Source: Paenibacillus sp. HWE-109
GTDB lineage: Bacteria; Bacillota; Bacilli; Paenibacillales; NBRC-103111
NCBI RefSeq assembly: GCF_022163125.1
Contig: NZ_CP091881.1
Location: 310,001-374,000 of the forward strand
Reading direction: 5' to 3'
DNA length: 64,000 nt
Part shown: piece by piece, positions 53,254 through 61,189 of the stretch
Layout of the letters: every line of letters starts with the position of its first letter
Position numbering within the stretch: the first letter of the stretch is position 1
Notes under the pieces: generated by a model
Told to the model about the DNA's origin: nothing
What the model saw: only the letters and a program-made list of their open reading frames with translations
Database searches by the model: none
Position numbers and translations under genes: made by a program

Positions 53254-53610
53254 ATGAAAAAGAAACATTCCAAAGCACAAATTGATTACTTGGCCTCCAG
53301 AGAACATTTTTTGCAAATTAGCAATCAAGCGGATAAACGAATTGCCGAACTGAAAGAGTCGGGGGCTGAAGTAGGCCAAGCTGAGTTGGAGGACATCATT
53401 GAGCGTGTTGGTTTGCATCGTGCTTACAATGAGCTTACACAAGCTGAAAATGTCTTGATCAACTGGACGCAAACCGCCATTAAGACGGAGCCGGAATTTA
53501 TGCAAAATCGCGGCAACTTCGAGGAACTGTACGAGCGTGTCAAAACAGATGCCGAAGCCAGAGGGGCGATTCTTAATCTAGCCATGCGTTTAAATTTGGA
53601 GCTAGTGTGA
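53254..53610 (+). CDS. Helical hypothetical protein, 118 residues
   Basis: A 118-residue helical, charged protein (QIDYLASREHFLQISNQADK; LHRAYNELTQAENVLINWTQ) with no signal peptide. ATG 53254 is chosen because AAGGTGATGACA precedes it; the ATG at 53236 would place the ribosome binding site inside the gene. The family is not recognised. It lies before two very small genes in the same direction. Confidence 0.65.
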   Translation: MKKKHSKAQIDYLASREHFLQISNQADKRIAELKESGAEVGQAELEDIIERVGLHRAYNELTQAENVLINWTQTAIKTEPEFMQNRGNFEELYERVKTDAEARGAILNLAMRLNLELV

Positions 53611-53656
53611 CATTCTAAAGATGTAGTGCCATTCTTTCTTCAGGAGGCGAATGCTC

Positions 53657-53770
53657 ATGGATAGTCATTTCATCAGCAAGCTGCATGACAAGCAGAGGAA
53701 AGCCGAGAAGAACTTCAGGACACAAGGTGATAAGCAGCCCGGCAGTAATTTGCCGCACAAGAAACACTAA
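53657..53770 (+). CDS. Very small protein, DUF4023-like
   Basis: A 37-residue basic protein, MDSHFISKLHDKQRKAEKNF and onward to PGSNLPHKKH. CAGGAGGCG lies nine bases before ATG 53657, and a terminator follows. The pattern (acidic start, KLHxxQxKAEKN, PGxxLPxKxH end) matches what I remember of DUF4023, a small protein family of spore formers. Function unknown. Confidence 0.65.
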   Translation: MDSHFISKLHDKQRKAEKNFRTQGDKQPGSNLPHKKH

Positions 53771-53791
53771 GGTCGAGTGGCACCAAACAAG

Positions 53792-53829
53792 AACCTGCGA
53801 GGGAAATTGCCTTGCAGGTTTTTGCTTTT
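53792..53829 (+). terminator. Rho-independent terminator
   Basis: AACCTGC (53792-53798) pairs with GCAGGTT (53814-53820), then T-rich sequence. It follows the 37-residue gene. Confidence 0.85.
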
Positions 53830-53898
53830 TGCATGGTTTAAGCAGGTTGGATCCATACTAAACGAGTGGCTAATTCACTTAGAGGAGGAGCAGCAGCG

Positions 53899-54030
53899 AT
53901 GAGCAAAAAGAAAAATATGACGGAAAAGAACCAAAGTGCTATTGATAATTCGAAGCAAGCTTCGCAAGTGCAATCGAATTTGACCTCGACTGAGCCGGGG
54001 CATCATCAGCCTAATCGTCCTTCTGTGTAG
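53899..54030 (+). CDS. Very small protein, 43 residues, unrecognised
   Basis: A 43-residue hydrophilic protein (MSKKKNMTEKNQSAIDNSKQ, ending GHHQPNRPSV) rich in Lys, Gln, Ser and Asn. AGAGGAGGAG lies before ATG 53899, and a terminator follows at 54046. The strong ribosome binding site and terminator support a real gene. Such hydrophilic mini-proteins are common in spore cores or coats, but I recognise no family. Confidence 0.6.
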   Translation: MSKKKNMTEKNQSAIDNSKQASQVQSNLTSTEPGHHQPNRPSV

Positions 54031-54045
54031 ACCATATCTCGAAGA

Positions 54046-54073
54046 GCTCCAACCTTGAGTTGGGGCTTTTTTC
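54046..54073 (+). terminator. Rho-independent terminator
   Basis: GCTCCAAC (54046-54053) pairs with GTTGGGGC (54059-54066, one wobble), then TTTTTT. Confidence 0.9.
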
Positions 54074-54142
54074 CTTGTAAGCCTATGGACATTACGGTAA
54101 GATGGGGGAGGAGTTGGAACAAGCTTTGTAATTTCATAACGG

Positions 54143-54322
54143 AAATAGGTGTTTATCCTGGGCAAGTTATTGCAAGGATAAGCTTAAAAGGGAAGATCGG
54201 TTCGAAGCCGACGCGGTCCCGCCACTGTAACAAAGGAGTCAACGTCTAGGGTGCCACTGATCGCTGTAGATTGGGAAGGTAGACGCTTGATGATGATCTT
54301 GAAGCCAGGAGACCTGCCTATT
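54143..54322 (+). ncRNA. Cobalamin riboswitch aptamer (upstream of metal transporter)
   Basis: The conserved B12-box blocks are in order: AAAAGGGAA, the GCGGTCCCGCCACTGTAA core (54213-54230), GCCACTG, GGGAAGGT, and the GAAGCCAGGAGACCTGCC 3' block. On binding adenosylcobalamin it should switch off downstream expression through the terminator at 54390-54434. Confidence 0.95.
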
Positions 54323-54365
54323 TTTGACGCACACAATGTACCTACGGGAGATAGGGAGGTGTTAG

Positions 54366-54443
54366 ATGAACTATTCGCATACCATCGATAGGCGTCTTTC
54401 CCTTTTTTTTAAAAGAGGGGAGGCGCCTTTTTTAGAAGTATAA
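54366..54443 (+). other. Short frame with strong ribosome binding site over the riboswitch terminator
   Basis: A 25-codon frame (MNYSHTIDRRLSLFF onward to PFLEV) starts at ATG 54366 after AGGGAGGTG. Its codons run through the terminator hairpin. It may be a leader peptide or the remnant start of a gene once controlled by the riboswitch. Confidence 0.3.
54390..54434 (+). terminator. Expression-platform terminator of the cobalamin riboswitch
   Basis: AGGCGTCTTTCC (54390-54401) pairs with GGGGAGGCGCCT (54417-54428, with wobbles), followed by T. GACGC at 54326-54330 could pair with GCGTC at 54392-54396 as an antiterminator. Confidence 0.8.
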
Positions 54444-54681
54444 GAGTTATCTGTTTTGGAGTGAACGCGGAGTTACTCCAGCTGCCTCGCGCGGACGTAA
54501 GGGAACTGAGGTGTGCTATTCTAGCCAAAAGTGTCAGTATCGTGAGGTTGAGGGAACTACAGTACGTTATTTTGCTGTTTTATGCGAATTTTGAAACTTT
54601 TTGTGGAAATAAGACCCTGTAGTTCCGCTATGACCCTCGCATGCCTACTTTTTGCCTAATTAGCGTCCCCTGGTTCCCTTG
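54444..54681. repeat. Interspersed repeat island C
   Basis: It matches the right half of island A and part of island B (42,600-42,720). Units: forward 54497-54526 and 54543-54577; inverted 54607-54640 and 54658-54681. It lies between the riboswitch terminator and the Zur-like box, so it is part of any transcript that reads from the riboswitch into the transporter. Confidence 0.75.
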
Positions 54682-54729
54682 CTAAGTTTTGCCGCTAAGA
54701 AGAGACGGATCTATCAGGGTGGCGAAGCT

Positions 54730-54784
54730 GGTTTTCGTATTGACAATTCATGTCCAGTTCATAATAATAGTAATAATTACGATT
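54730..54784 (+). promoter_or_regulatory. Zur-like box and promoter of the metal transporter
   Basis: TAGTAATAATTACGA (54768-54782) differs by one base from the Zur consensus TCGTAATnATTACGA, with AAT/ATT extending the symmetry. TTGACA at 54740-54745 with TAATAA or AATAAT 16-17 bases on gives a sigma-A promoter ending just at the box, so bound Zur would block it. Confidence 0.7.
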
Positions 54785-54812
54785 AAACAATTCTCAGGAG
54801 GTTCAATTCCCT

Positions 54813-56390
54813 ATGTTAAGTCGCTATTCCAGTAAGCTGGTCTCATTTCTATTCCTTATCGTGATTGTGATTCTATCGGCCTGTTCGAGTTCCAATGGTC
54901 AAGCTGGCGCATCTGCTCAGCCCAAATCTTCGGCAAATGCGGCAGTCCCTGCCAAAGATCAAGTGCTTAAATATGTCACACTGAATATGCCTCGCTCGCT
55001 CGATCCTGTCCATATTGACGCTCAGCGAATTACGTCAGATGGCATCGCCGAACCGCTTGTGTATCAGAATGACGATGGCTCTATTCGTCCTTGGCTAGCC
55101 AAATCGTGGAAGAACGTAGAACCGACGCAGTGGGAAGTTGAGCTGCAGCCTAACGTCAAATTTTGGAGCGGTGCCGTGATGGATGCGGCCGCTGTGAAAG
55201 CGGCTCTGGAACGTCACCAGAAGCTGAATAAACGCGGACCTTCTCAACTTGGCGGCGTTCAATTCATTGTGAAGGATGCTACGCATCTGCAAATTCAGAC
55301 GCCTAAGCCGGATCCTTCTTTCATCTTTAAATTAGCTGCATTTGCCATACATAACGCGGCTCAAGCGGATTTAATCGGTGACAAGTTCAATAAAGAGCCC
55401 GATTTAACGGGATTTATGAAGCCCATTCAATTTACGCCCGGCGAGCTGTTGATTGCAGAAGCATTCCCAGGCTACTGGGGTGACAAGCCTAAACTGCAGC
55501 GCCTTGAATCAAGGCTCGGGACGGATGGTCAAGCTCGTTTGCTTGCGCTGAAGAATGGTGATGCAGACGGAGATATGAACGTAGAAGTGGAACAACGGGT
55601 TTCCTACGAAAAGGATAGCAAGTTCCAAACCTATTTTCCTGTTGGCAGCACCTCGAATCTGTGGCTCAATATCAAGAAAGTGCCATCCCTCCAGGATGCG
55701 AAAGTGCGCCAAGCGATCAACCTCGCTGTGAATCGCAAGGAACTGATCGATGGAGTGAATCGCGGATTTGCTTCCAAAGCGACAGGGCACTTCCCTTCGG
55801 GTCTCCCATATGCAATTGAAACGAGCACGGAAATGGATAAAGCCAAAGCGGCTCAATTATTGGATGAGGCAGGATGGAAAGCTGGTTCTGACGGCATTCG
55901 TGCCAAAGATGGCCAGAAGCTGCAGTATAAAATGTTGACTTATTCGGTCTTTCAACCGCTAGCGGTTGCGCTGCAATCACAGCTCAAAGAAGTTGGGATT
56001 TCCGTTGAACTAAACGTTGTAGAAACGACGGCATCCAATCAAATGATGCTGGACGGCAACTTTGAGCTTGCGACCTATTGTTCGTGCGGAAGTGCGACTG
56101 GGGATGTTGGAGGGCAATTAAATTCATACTACCACACAGGCATTGCTTCTAATTATGGTGGCTACTCCAATACAGAAGTAGATAAACTGTTGGAAGTTTT
56201 GGTTTCCGAGTTCGATGGCAAGAAACAGGCTGAACTTGCAAAGCAAATTCAAACGAAAGTGCAGCAGGATGTGCCGATTGTTTATTTATACAATAGTACG
56301 CGTTGGGGCGCAGCCTACAATAAAAAAGTTCAAGGTGTAGATGACAACCTCAAGACCAGAATCACACCGGCCATGTATATCGCACAATGA
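54813..56390 (+). CDS. Family 5 metal/peptide-binding lipoprotein (NikA/CntA-like)
   Basis: A 525-residue substrate-binding lipoprotein. The signal peptide ends at LSAC, Cys24, followed by a Ser/Ala-rich linker. The family 5 fold is shown by LNMPRSLDPVHIDAQRITSD, WSGAVMDAAAVKAALERHQK and KVRQAINLAVNRKELIDGV. Close relatives bind nickel, cobalt-histidine or opine metallophores (NikA, CntA) or peptides. The Zur-like box and the riboswitch upstream point to metals. CAGGAGG precedes ATG 54813. It overlaps the first permease gene by four bases (ATGA). Confidence 0.9.
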   Translation: MLSRYSSKLVSFLFLIVIVILSACSSSNGQAGASAQPKSSANAAVPAKDQVLKYVTLNMPRSLDPVHIDAQRITSDGIAEPLVYQNDDGSIRPWLAKSWKNVEPTQWEVELQPNVKFWSGAVMDAAAVKAALERHQKLNKRGPSQLGGVQFIVKDATHLQIQTPKPDPSFIFKLAAFAIHNAAQADLIGDKFNKEPDLTGFMKPIQFTPGELLIAEAFPGYWGDKPKLQRLESRLGTDGQARLLALKNGDADGDMNVEVEQRVSYEKDSKFQTYFPVGSTSNLWLNIKKVPSLQDAKVRQAINLAVNRKELIDGVNRGFASKATGHFPSGLPYAIETSTEMDKAKAAQLLDEAGWKAGSDGIRAKDGQKLQYKMLTYSVFQPLAVALQSQLKEVGISVELNVVETTASNQMMLDGNFELATYCSCGSATGDVGGQLNSYYHTGIASNYGGYSNTEVDKLLEVLVSEFDGKKQAELAKQIQTKVQQDVPIVYLYNSTRWGAAYNKKVQGVDDNLKTRITPAMYIAQ

Positions 56391-57355
56391 AATTAGTACG
56401 TTATCTATGCATCCGGCTGGCGATGACGGTTCCTGTCCTTCTAGGTGTAACGCTGCTTGTTTTTTCACTTGTGCGTTTCATCCCCGGCGACCCGGCTCGC
56501 ACCATGCTGCTCAGCATGTTTGATCCTGGCTCGAATCTAACTGATTTGGAGAAAGATGCAAGTGAGCTGAAAAGGAGCCTTGGGCTGGATCAGCCCTTCT
56601 GGGTCCAATACGGACATTGGCTTATGCACATTGTCCAAGGAAATTTAGGTGTTTCCTTTCGCAGCAGAACACCGATCTGGGATGAGTTTATGAGCCGCTT
56701 CCCAGCCACGCTCGAATTATCGCTTGCTGCCCTTGTGGTCATGATCCTGATCTCAATTCCTTCCGGTATTGCTGGCGCAGTGTTTCATCGCAGAGCACTG
56801 GATCATATCAGTCGATTCATAGCTTTAATCGGGATTTCGGTGCCTTCTTTCTTCTTGGGACTCGTCTTTATGTATAGCTTCTCGGTCAAATTCGGCTGGC
56901 TGCCGACAATGGGACGAGGCGATATGAAACATCTGATTCTCCCTGCACTTACGCTTGGGATCGGACTTTCCTCCATTACCGCGCGATTGCTGCGGACAAG
57001 TATGCTGCAAGCATTCTCACAGCGGTATATGCTGCTGGCTGAAGCGAAGGGTCTTTCGAGGCTGCAAATGATCGGGAAACATGCGCTTCCCAATGCGCTG
57101 CTCCCTGTTCTAACCTCCTTTGGGTTGGTTCTGGGGGGATTGATCGGCGGTTCCGTTATCGTGGAGACCATCTACGCGTGGCCCGGTATTGGCCGCTATG
57201 CGGTGGATGCGATAACAGGGCGCGATTATCCGGTCATTCAGGCATTTGTCCTCTTCATAGCTGTCGTGTACATTTCATTGAATCTTCTCGTTGATATCGC
57301 CTATCGGTGGCTTGATCCGCGAGTAAGGGTTGAGCAGGAGGGACAGCGTGGATAA
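56387..57355 (+). CDS. ABC transporter permease (NikB/CntB-like)
   Basis: A 322-residue permease with six membrane segments. The family start RYLCIRLAMTVPVLLGVTLLVF and GDPARTML, and the EAA loop LAEAKGLSRLQMIGKHALPN, are as in Nik/Opp/Dpp B subunits. It forms the membrane channel with the next gene's N-terminal domain. Start and stop overlap both neighbours. Confidence 0.92.
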   Translation: MKLVRYLCIRLAMTVPVLLGVTLLVFSLVRFIPGDPARTMLLSMFDPGSNLTDLEKDASELKRSLGLDQPFWVQYGHWLMHIVQGNLGVSFRSRTPIWDEFMSRFPATLELSLAALVVMILISIPSGIAGAVFHRRALDHISRFIALIGISVPSFFLGLVFMYSFSVKFGWLPTMGRGDMKHLILPALTLGIGLSSITARLLRTSMLQAFSQRYMLLAEAKGLSRLQMIGKHALPNALLPVLTSFGLVLGGLIGGSVIVETIYAWPGIGRYAVDAITGRDYPVIQAFVLFIAVVYISLNLLVDIAYRWLDPRVRVEQEGQRG

Positions 57356-59111
57356 GCGGTTTCGCCAAAGATTAGTTGCAGCTATTCAAAAAGATCCGAT
57401 TGCACTTGGTCTGCTTGTACTCCTTATCGGAATTCTAATCGTCTCGCTTGGTGCCCCTTGGTTCGCTGTTCAAGATCCGCTCAAAGTGAATTATTCGGCT
57501 TCTCTGCTTGTCCCGTCGAGTGATCACTGGTTCGGAACGGATAATTACGGAAGAGATGTGTGGACAAGGTTGATGTATGGCGGGCTCCATTCCATTGGAG
57601 CCTCCATCCTAGCGGTGAGCATCGTGATTTCCATAAGTCTGTTGGTCGGACTTGCTGCCGGCTATTTCGGTGGTTGGGTGGATACAGTCCTGACCCGTAT
57701 TATGGACGTTCTTTTCTCCTTTCCGCAAATGGTTCTAGCAATAACGCTCGCTACTTTACTAGGCGCAGGATTGCCCAGCTTGCTTATTGCTGTCGCGGCT
57801 GTCTCCTGGCCCTCGTATGCCCGTATGATTCGCAGTTATGTTCTATCGATCCGGGGGGATGGATACGTGACGGCCGCTCGAGCTATGGGCATTCCCGCAT
57901 GGAAAATTATCGGGACGCATATTCTAGGCGCTTTGGCAGGACCGATTCTGGTCTTGGTGACGCTGGATATGGGGAGTATCATGCTTAGCATCGCTTCGAT
58001 GTCCTTCCTGGGGCTGGGGATTAAGCCGCCGCAGCCGGAGTGGGGGGCGATGCTGAACGAAGGCAGAGCCTATCTGGAAGAAGCGCCTTGGTTGTTTATT
58101 GCCCCAGGCATGGCGATCTTGCTTACCGTATTAGCCGCCAATTATTTGGGCGACATCTTGAAGGATGCACTGGAACCGCGCAAACCTTCAGTTCCGCAAT
58201 TGTTTGGGCGCAGACGATTGCATAAAATCATAGCACCTCCACCGATTGCCCCTTGGGCTGCTGGAGTGTCGGGCGCTCCAATTTTAGACATGCGCAGCGT
58301 CACGATTACTCTGCAAGAGAACGGCAAATCAGCCACTTCTCCTATTCTTCACAAGGTGGACCTCCGATTGTATCCAGGTGAATGTCTAGGCCTAGTGGGG
58401 GAGAGCGGCTCAGGCAAGAGCACACTCGCGCTTGCTTCATTGGGCTTGCTCAGACTGCCCCTTCATCAACAAGAGGGTTCAATCCAATTATTCGGAGAGG
58501 ATACCTCTGCGTACAGGTGGAAGGATTGGCGCCGCATTCGCGGGCGGCGAATTGCCTATATAACGCAAGATCCAATGGATTCTCTGAATCCAGTCCTACG
58601 TATCGGCGAGCAGCTGCGCGAATGCCTGCTGATGCGAGGCAGTTCTTGGACGAAGGCGGCTGCCAAAGAGAAGGTGCTTGAGCTTCTGGAGCAAATGGGT
58701 TTGTCTGCGGATACCTATGGCTGTTATCCGCACGAACTCAGCGGAGGGATGCGTCAGCGTGTCGTCATCGCGATGGCGATGATTCATCAACCCGATATTA
58801 TCGTGGCGGACGAGCCGACAACAGCGCTTGATGTAAGCACCCAGGCTAGAATCATGGAACTGTTGAATGAGCTGCGTTTGAAACATCAGATGGCTCTTAT
58901 CTTTATTTCGCATGATCTGCGGCTAGTTGCTCAAATCGCTGATCGCGTCTGTGTGATGCGCGGTGGTCAGGTTGTGGAGACAGGCGATATTCAGCAGGTA
59001 TTCACGAACCCTGCGCATGCTTACACGCGACAATTACTAGATGCTATACCTAAGATGCCTTCTTCATCTATTAGGTCAGAGGAACTGGCTCAGGTGCCGG
59101 TGGAAAGATGA
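57348..59111 (+). CDS. Fused permease-ATPase of metal ABC transporter (NikC-NikD-like)
   Basis: A 587-residue fusion. Residues 1-275 are a C-type permease (DHWFGTDNYGRDVWTRLMYG; EAA-like AARAMGIPAWKIIGTHILG). Residues about 305-587 are an ATPase with Walker A GESGSGKST, Q-loop ITQDPMDSLNP, signature LSGGMRQR and Walker B IIVADEP. GTG 57348 is the start, with AGGAGGGA four bases upstream; a TTG six codons earlier lacks a site. Such C-D fusions occur in some Gram-positive Opp/Nik systems. It overlaps the preceding gene by eight bases. Confidence 0.9.
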   Translation: MDKRFRQRLVAAIQKDPIALGLLVLLIGILIVSLGAPWFAVQDPLKVNYSASLLVPSSDHWFGTDNYGRDVWTRLMYGGLHSIGASILAVSIVISISLLVGLAAGYFGGWVDTVLTRIMDVLFSFPQMVLAITLATLLGAGLPSLLIAVAAVSWPSYARMIRSYVLSIRGDGYVTAARAMGIPAWKIIGTHILGALAGPILVLVTLDMGSIMLSIASMSFLGLGIKPPQPEWGAMLNEGRAYLEEAPWLFIAPGMAILLTVLAANYLGDILKDALEPRKPSVPQLFGRRRLHKIIAPPPIAPWAAGVSGAPILDMRSVTITLQENGKSATSPILHKVDLRLYPGECLGLVGESGSGKSTLALASLGLLRLPLHQQEGSIQLFGEDTSAYRWKDWRRIRGRRIAYITQDPMDSLNPVLRIGEQLRECLLMRGSSWTKAAAKEKVLELLEQMGLSADTYGCYPHELSGGMRQRVVIAMAMIHQPDIIVADEPTTALDVSTQARIMELLNELRLKHQMALIFISHDLRLVAQIADRVCVMRGGQVVETGDIQQVFTNPAHAYTRQLLDAIPKMPSSSIRSEELAQVPVER

Positions 59112-59121
59112 GGTACGGTCT

Positions 59122-59877
59122 ATGCTGGTCGTTGATGGCGTATCCAAAGCTTACGCAAAGAAAAAAGTGCTCCAAAACGTCACATTTACGATAGCGCCTG
59201 GCGAAAGTGTCGGTTTAATCGGCATGTCCGGCTCAGGGAAAAGCACATTGGCACGCTGCTTGATGGATCTGGAACGTCCAGATGAAGGAAGCATGCAGTG
59301 GTATGGAGCATCCCTGGCGAACAAGCGTGTTCGCCAGACATCGCGCAAATCGATTCAGATCGTGTTTCAAGACCCGAGAAACAGCTTAAACCCGGCCTGG
59401 ACGATGAAACGAAGCCTAAGTGAGGCGTTTCTGCAATTCCAGGCACACCAAAGTCGTCCGCAAGAACAAGACCGGGTATATGCCGAGCTGCTTGAGGCAG
59501 TCGGATTGAATGAATCCTTCCTGAGCCGCTACCCGCATGAGCTGAGTACAGGCCAATGTCAGCGCGTATGCATCGCCCGGGCGCTTGTGGCAGAGCCTGA
59601 GTTGATCATCCTGGATGAATGTCTTTCGGCACTGGATGTATCGGTGCAAGCCCAAGTCATCGAGCTGCTGCATACCCTGCATCAAACCCGGCAGGTTAGC
59701 TACTTATTTATCTCCCATGATATTGCAGTAGTCGCTTCACTCTGTGATCGGCTTCTTGTTTTGCATGAGGGTCTAATCGTCGAGCAGGGCAGGACGCAGG
59801 ATATTTTGGCCGATCCGAAGCATTCCTATACCCGCTCACTGCTTGCGGACGTGCCGCATTATCCGAAATTTACGTAA
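59122..59877 (+). CDS. ABC transporter ATPase (NikE/CntF-like)
   Basis: A 251-residue ATPase with Walker A GMSGSGKST, Q-loop VFQDPRNSLNP, signature LSTGQCQR (Thr in place of the usual Gly), Walker B LIILDEC (Cys where Pro is usual) and the His switch FISHDIAVV. The frame is open from 59041 but GAGGTACGG lies before ATG 59122. It pairs with the ATPase domain of the preceding fusion; its altered signature suggests that the two ATP sites are unequal. It ends 15 bases before the ferredoxin gene. Confidence 0.9.
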   Translation: MLVVDGVSKAYAKKKVLQNVTFTIAPGESVGLIGMSGSGKSTLARCLMDLERPDEGSMQWYGASLANKRVRQTSRKSIQIVFQDPRNSLNPAWTMKRSLSEAFLQFQAHQSRPQEQDRVYAELLEAVGLNESFLSRYPHELSTGQCQRVCIARALVAEPELIILDECLSALDVSVQAQVIELLHTLHQTRQVSYLFISHDIAVVASLCDRLLVLHEGLIVEQGRTQDILADPKHSYTRSLLADVPHYPKFT

Positions 59878-59892
59878 AGCAAGGAGGACGTT

Positions 59893-60258
59893 ATGAGTAC
59901 TTGGGATTTATCTACAGTGAAGCATCATGTATTAATTTGCAATGGCGGTTCCTGTCTCAAGAAAATGGGGGATGAAACGACCCTGGCTATTCGTGATGAA
60001 ATTGCTCTGCATGGTGCAGAGGGTCTCATCCATACTACACGCACAAGATGCAATGGACGCTGCGAGGATGCCTGTGTGGTTACTGTGTATCCGCAAGGGG
60101 TTTGGTATAAAGAGATGACACCGGAATCAGGAAGAAGACTGGTCCGCGAGCATCTCCTGGAGGGCCGGCCTTTGGAGGATCATATGATCTACACCTATGA
60201 GGATAGCTTTGTACCCACAGGCAAAGGGCGAACTGGCGTTAGCCGCATCAAGCAGTAG
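59893..60258 (+). CDS. Thioredoxin-like [2Fe-2S] ferredoxin (CbiW-like)
   Basis: A 121-residue protein with the ferredoxin ligand pattern Cys16-x4-Cys21 (ICNGGSC) and Cys53-x3-Cys57 (TRCNGRCEDAC), then VTVYPQGVWY, as in thioredoxin-like [2Fe-2S] ferredoxins. Such proteins sit in cobalamin (CbiW) and metal-related operons, but a redox partner is not known. AAGGAGG stands before ATG 59893. It is the last gene of the metal-transporter operon and ends at a bidirectional terminator. In the cell it may reduce a metal or a metallophore complex after import (inference). Confidence 0.85.
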   Translation: MSTWDLSTVKHHVLICNGGSCLKKMGDETTLAIRDEIALHGAEGLIHTTRTRCNGRCEDACVVTVYPQGVWYKEMTPESGRRLVREHLLEGRPLEDHMIYTYEDSFVPTGKGRTGVSRIKQ

Positions 60259-60305
60259 CATGAACCGCAATCGTCGATACTTCATTCACTGATATAGGAA
60301 CACAA

Positions 60306-60350
60306 AAGAGGCTTCCCGCAAGGTTTTCAACCTTGCAAGGAAAGCCTCTT
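60306..60350. terminator. Bidirectional terminator
   Basis: A long hairpin: outer AAGAGGCTT/AAGCCTCTT (60306-60314 with 60342-60350) and inner GCAAGGTT/AACCTTGC (60318-60325 with 60329-60336), with T runs on both sides. It serves the two convergent metal-transport operons. Confidence 0.95.
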
Positions 60351-60352
60351 TT

Positions 60353-61189
60353 TTATGAAAAGCTTTTAAGTAAATGGCTTTTGAAATCCGCTACATTTCT
60401 TGGTGCACTGACGCCTTCCCTGTTTGCTTCAGGTAAGGATTCCCACAAATCCAGCAGCATAGGTTTATCCAATCCCAGCGATTGAATAGTTTCCGTCTGG
60501 CTGAAAATATCGGATGGCGTACCTGCCATTACACATTGACCACGATCCAGAACAAGAACCCAATCGGCCCATGCATAGGCAAGATTCATATCATGAGTTG
60601 CCATGACAAGCGTGATTCCGCGATGATGAATACGATCAAGCTCTTCGATAAGCTGTTGTTCGGAGATGCGGTCCAAATAGGCTGTAGGTTCATCCAGCAG
60701 CAGCAGCTTTGGTTCAAGGACGAGCACGCCAGCCAGCGCTACTCGCTTCTTCTGGCCGAGACTCAAATGATGGATCGGTGTATGGGCCAAATGCTCGATG
60801 CGCATCGTGCGCAAGATGGCTTCAGCACGATGCTTGATTTCTGGCTCAGGCATTCCGGCATTGCGCAGTCCATAGGTAACATCTTCGTAAGGGGTATTCA
60901 AAATGAGCTGCTGCTCTGGATCTTGAAAGACGAGACCAATGTCCTGACGCAGCTGCTTCAGAGCTTTGCGTTCATACTTCAAAGGCATGTTCTTCCACAA
61001 AACCTGGCCTGACGCAGGCTCGTGAATGCCAATCGTATGGAGGAATAACGTTGACTTACCGGAACCATTGTGACCGCAAATGGCCGTTTTTTTTCCTTCG
61101 GGGATCGCGATGTTCAGCTCGTTGAGAGCCTTGGTTTGCGTTCCTGGATAGCTGAAGCTCACGGCCAGGGTTTCAAATATTGCACTCAT
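60353..61189 (-). CDS. cbiO: Cobalt ECF transporter ATPase
   Basis: A 278-residue ATPase energising cobalt uptake by CbiMNQ. It has Walker A GHNGSGKST, Q-loop VFQDPEQQL, signature LSLGQKKR, Walker B LLLLDEP and the His switch MATHDMN, with the ECF-type DEPTAYLD. ATG 61189 follows GGAGGAGTG and overlaps the end of cbiQ by four bases. The open frame has eight extra codons upstream. It is the last gene of cbiMNQO. Confidence 0.95.
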   Translation of the reverse strand: MSAIFETLAVSFSYPGTQTKALNELNIAIPEGKKTAICGHNGSGKSTLFLHTIGIHEPASGQVLWKNMPLKYERKALKQLRQDIGLVFQDPEQQLILNTPYEDVTYGLRNAGMPEPEIKHRAEAILRTMRIEHLAHTPIHHLSLGQKKRVALAGVLVLEPKLLLLDEPTAYLDRISEQQLIEELDRIHHRGITLVMATHDMNLAYAWADWVLVLDRGQCVMAGTPSDIFSQTETIQSLGLDKPMLLDLWESLPEANREGVSAPRNVADFKSHLLKSFS

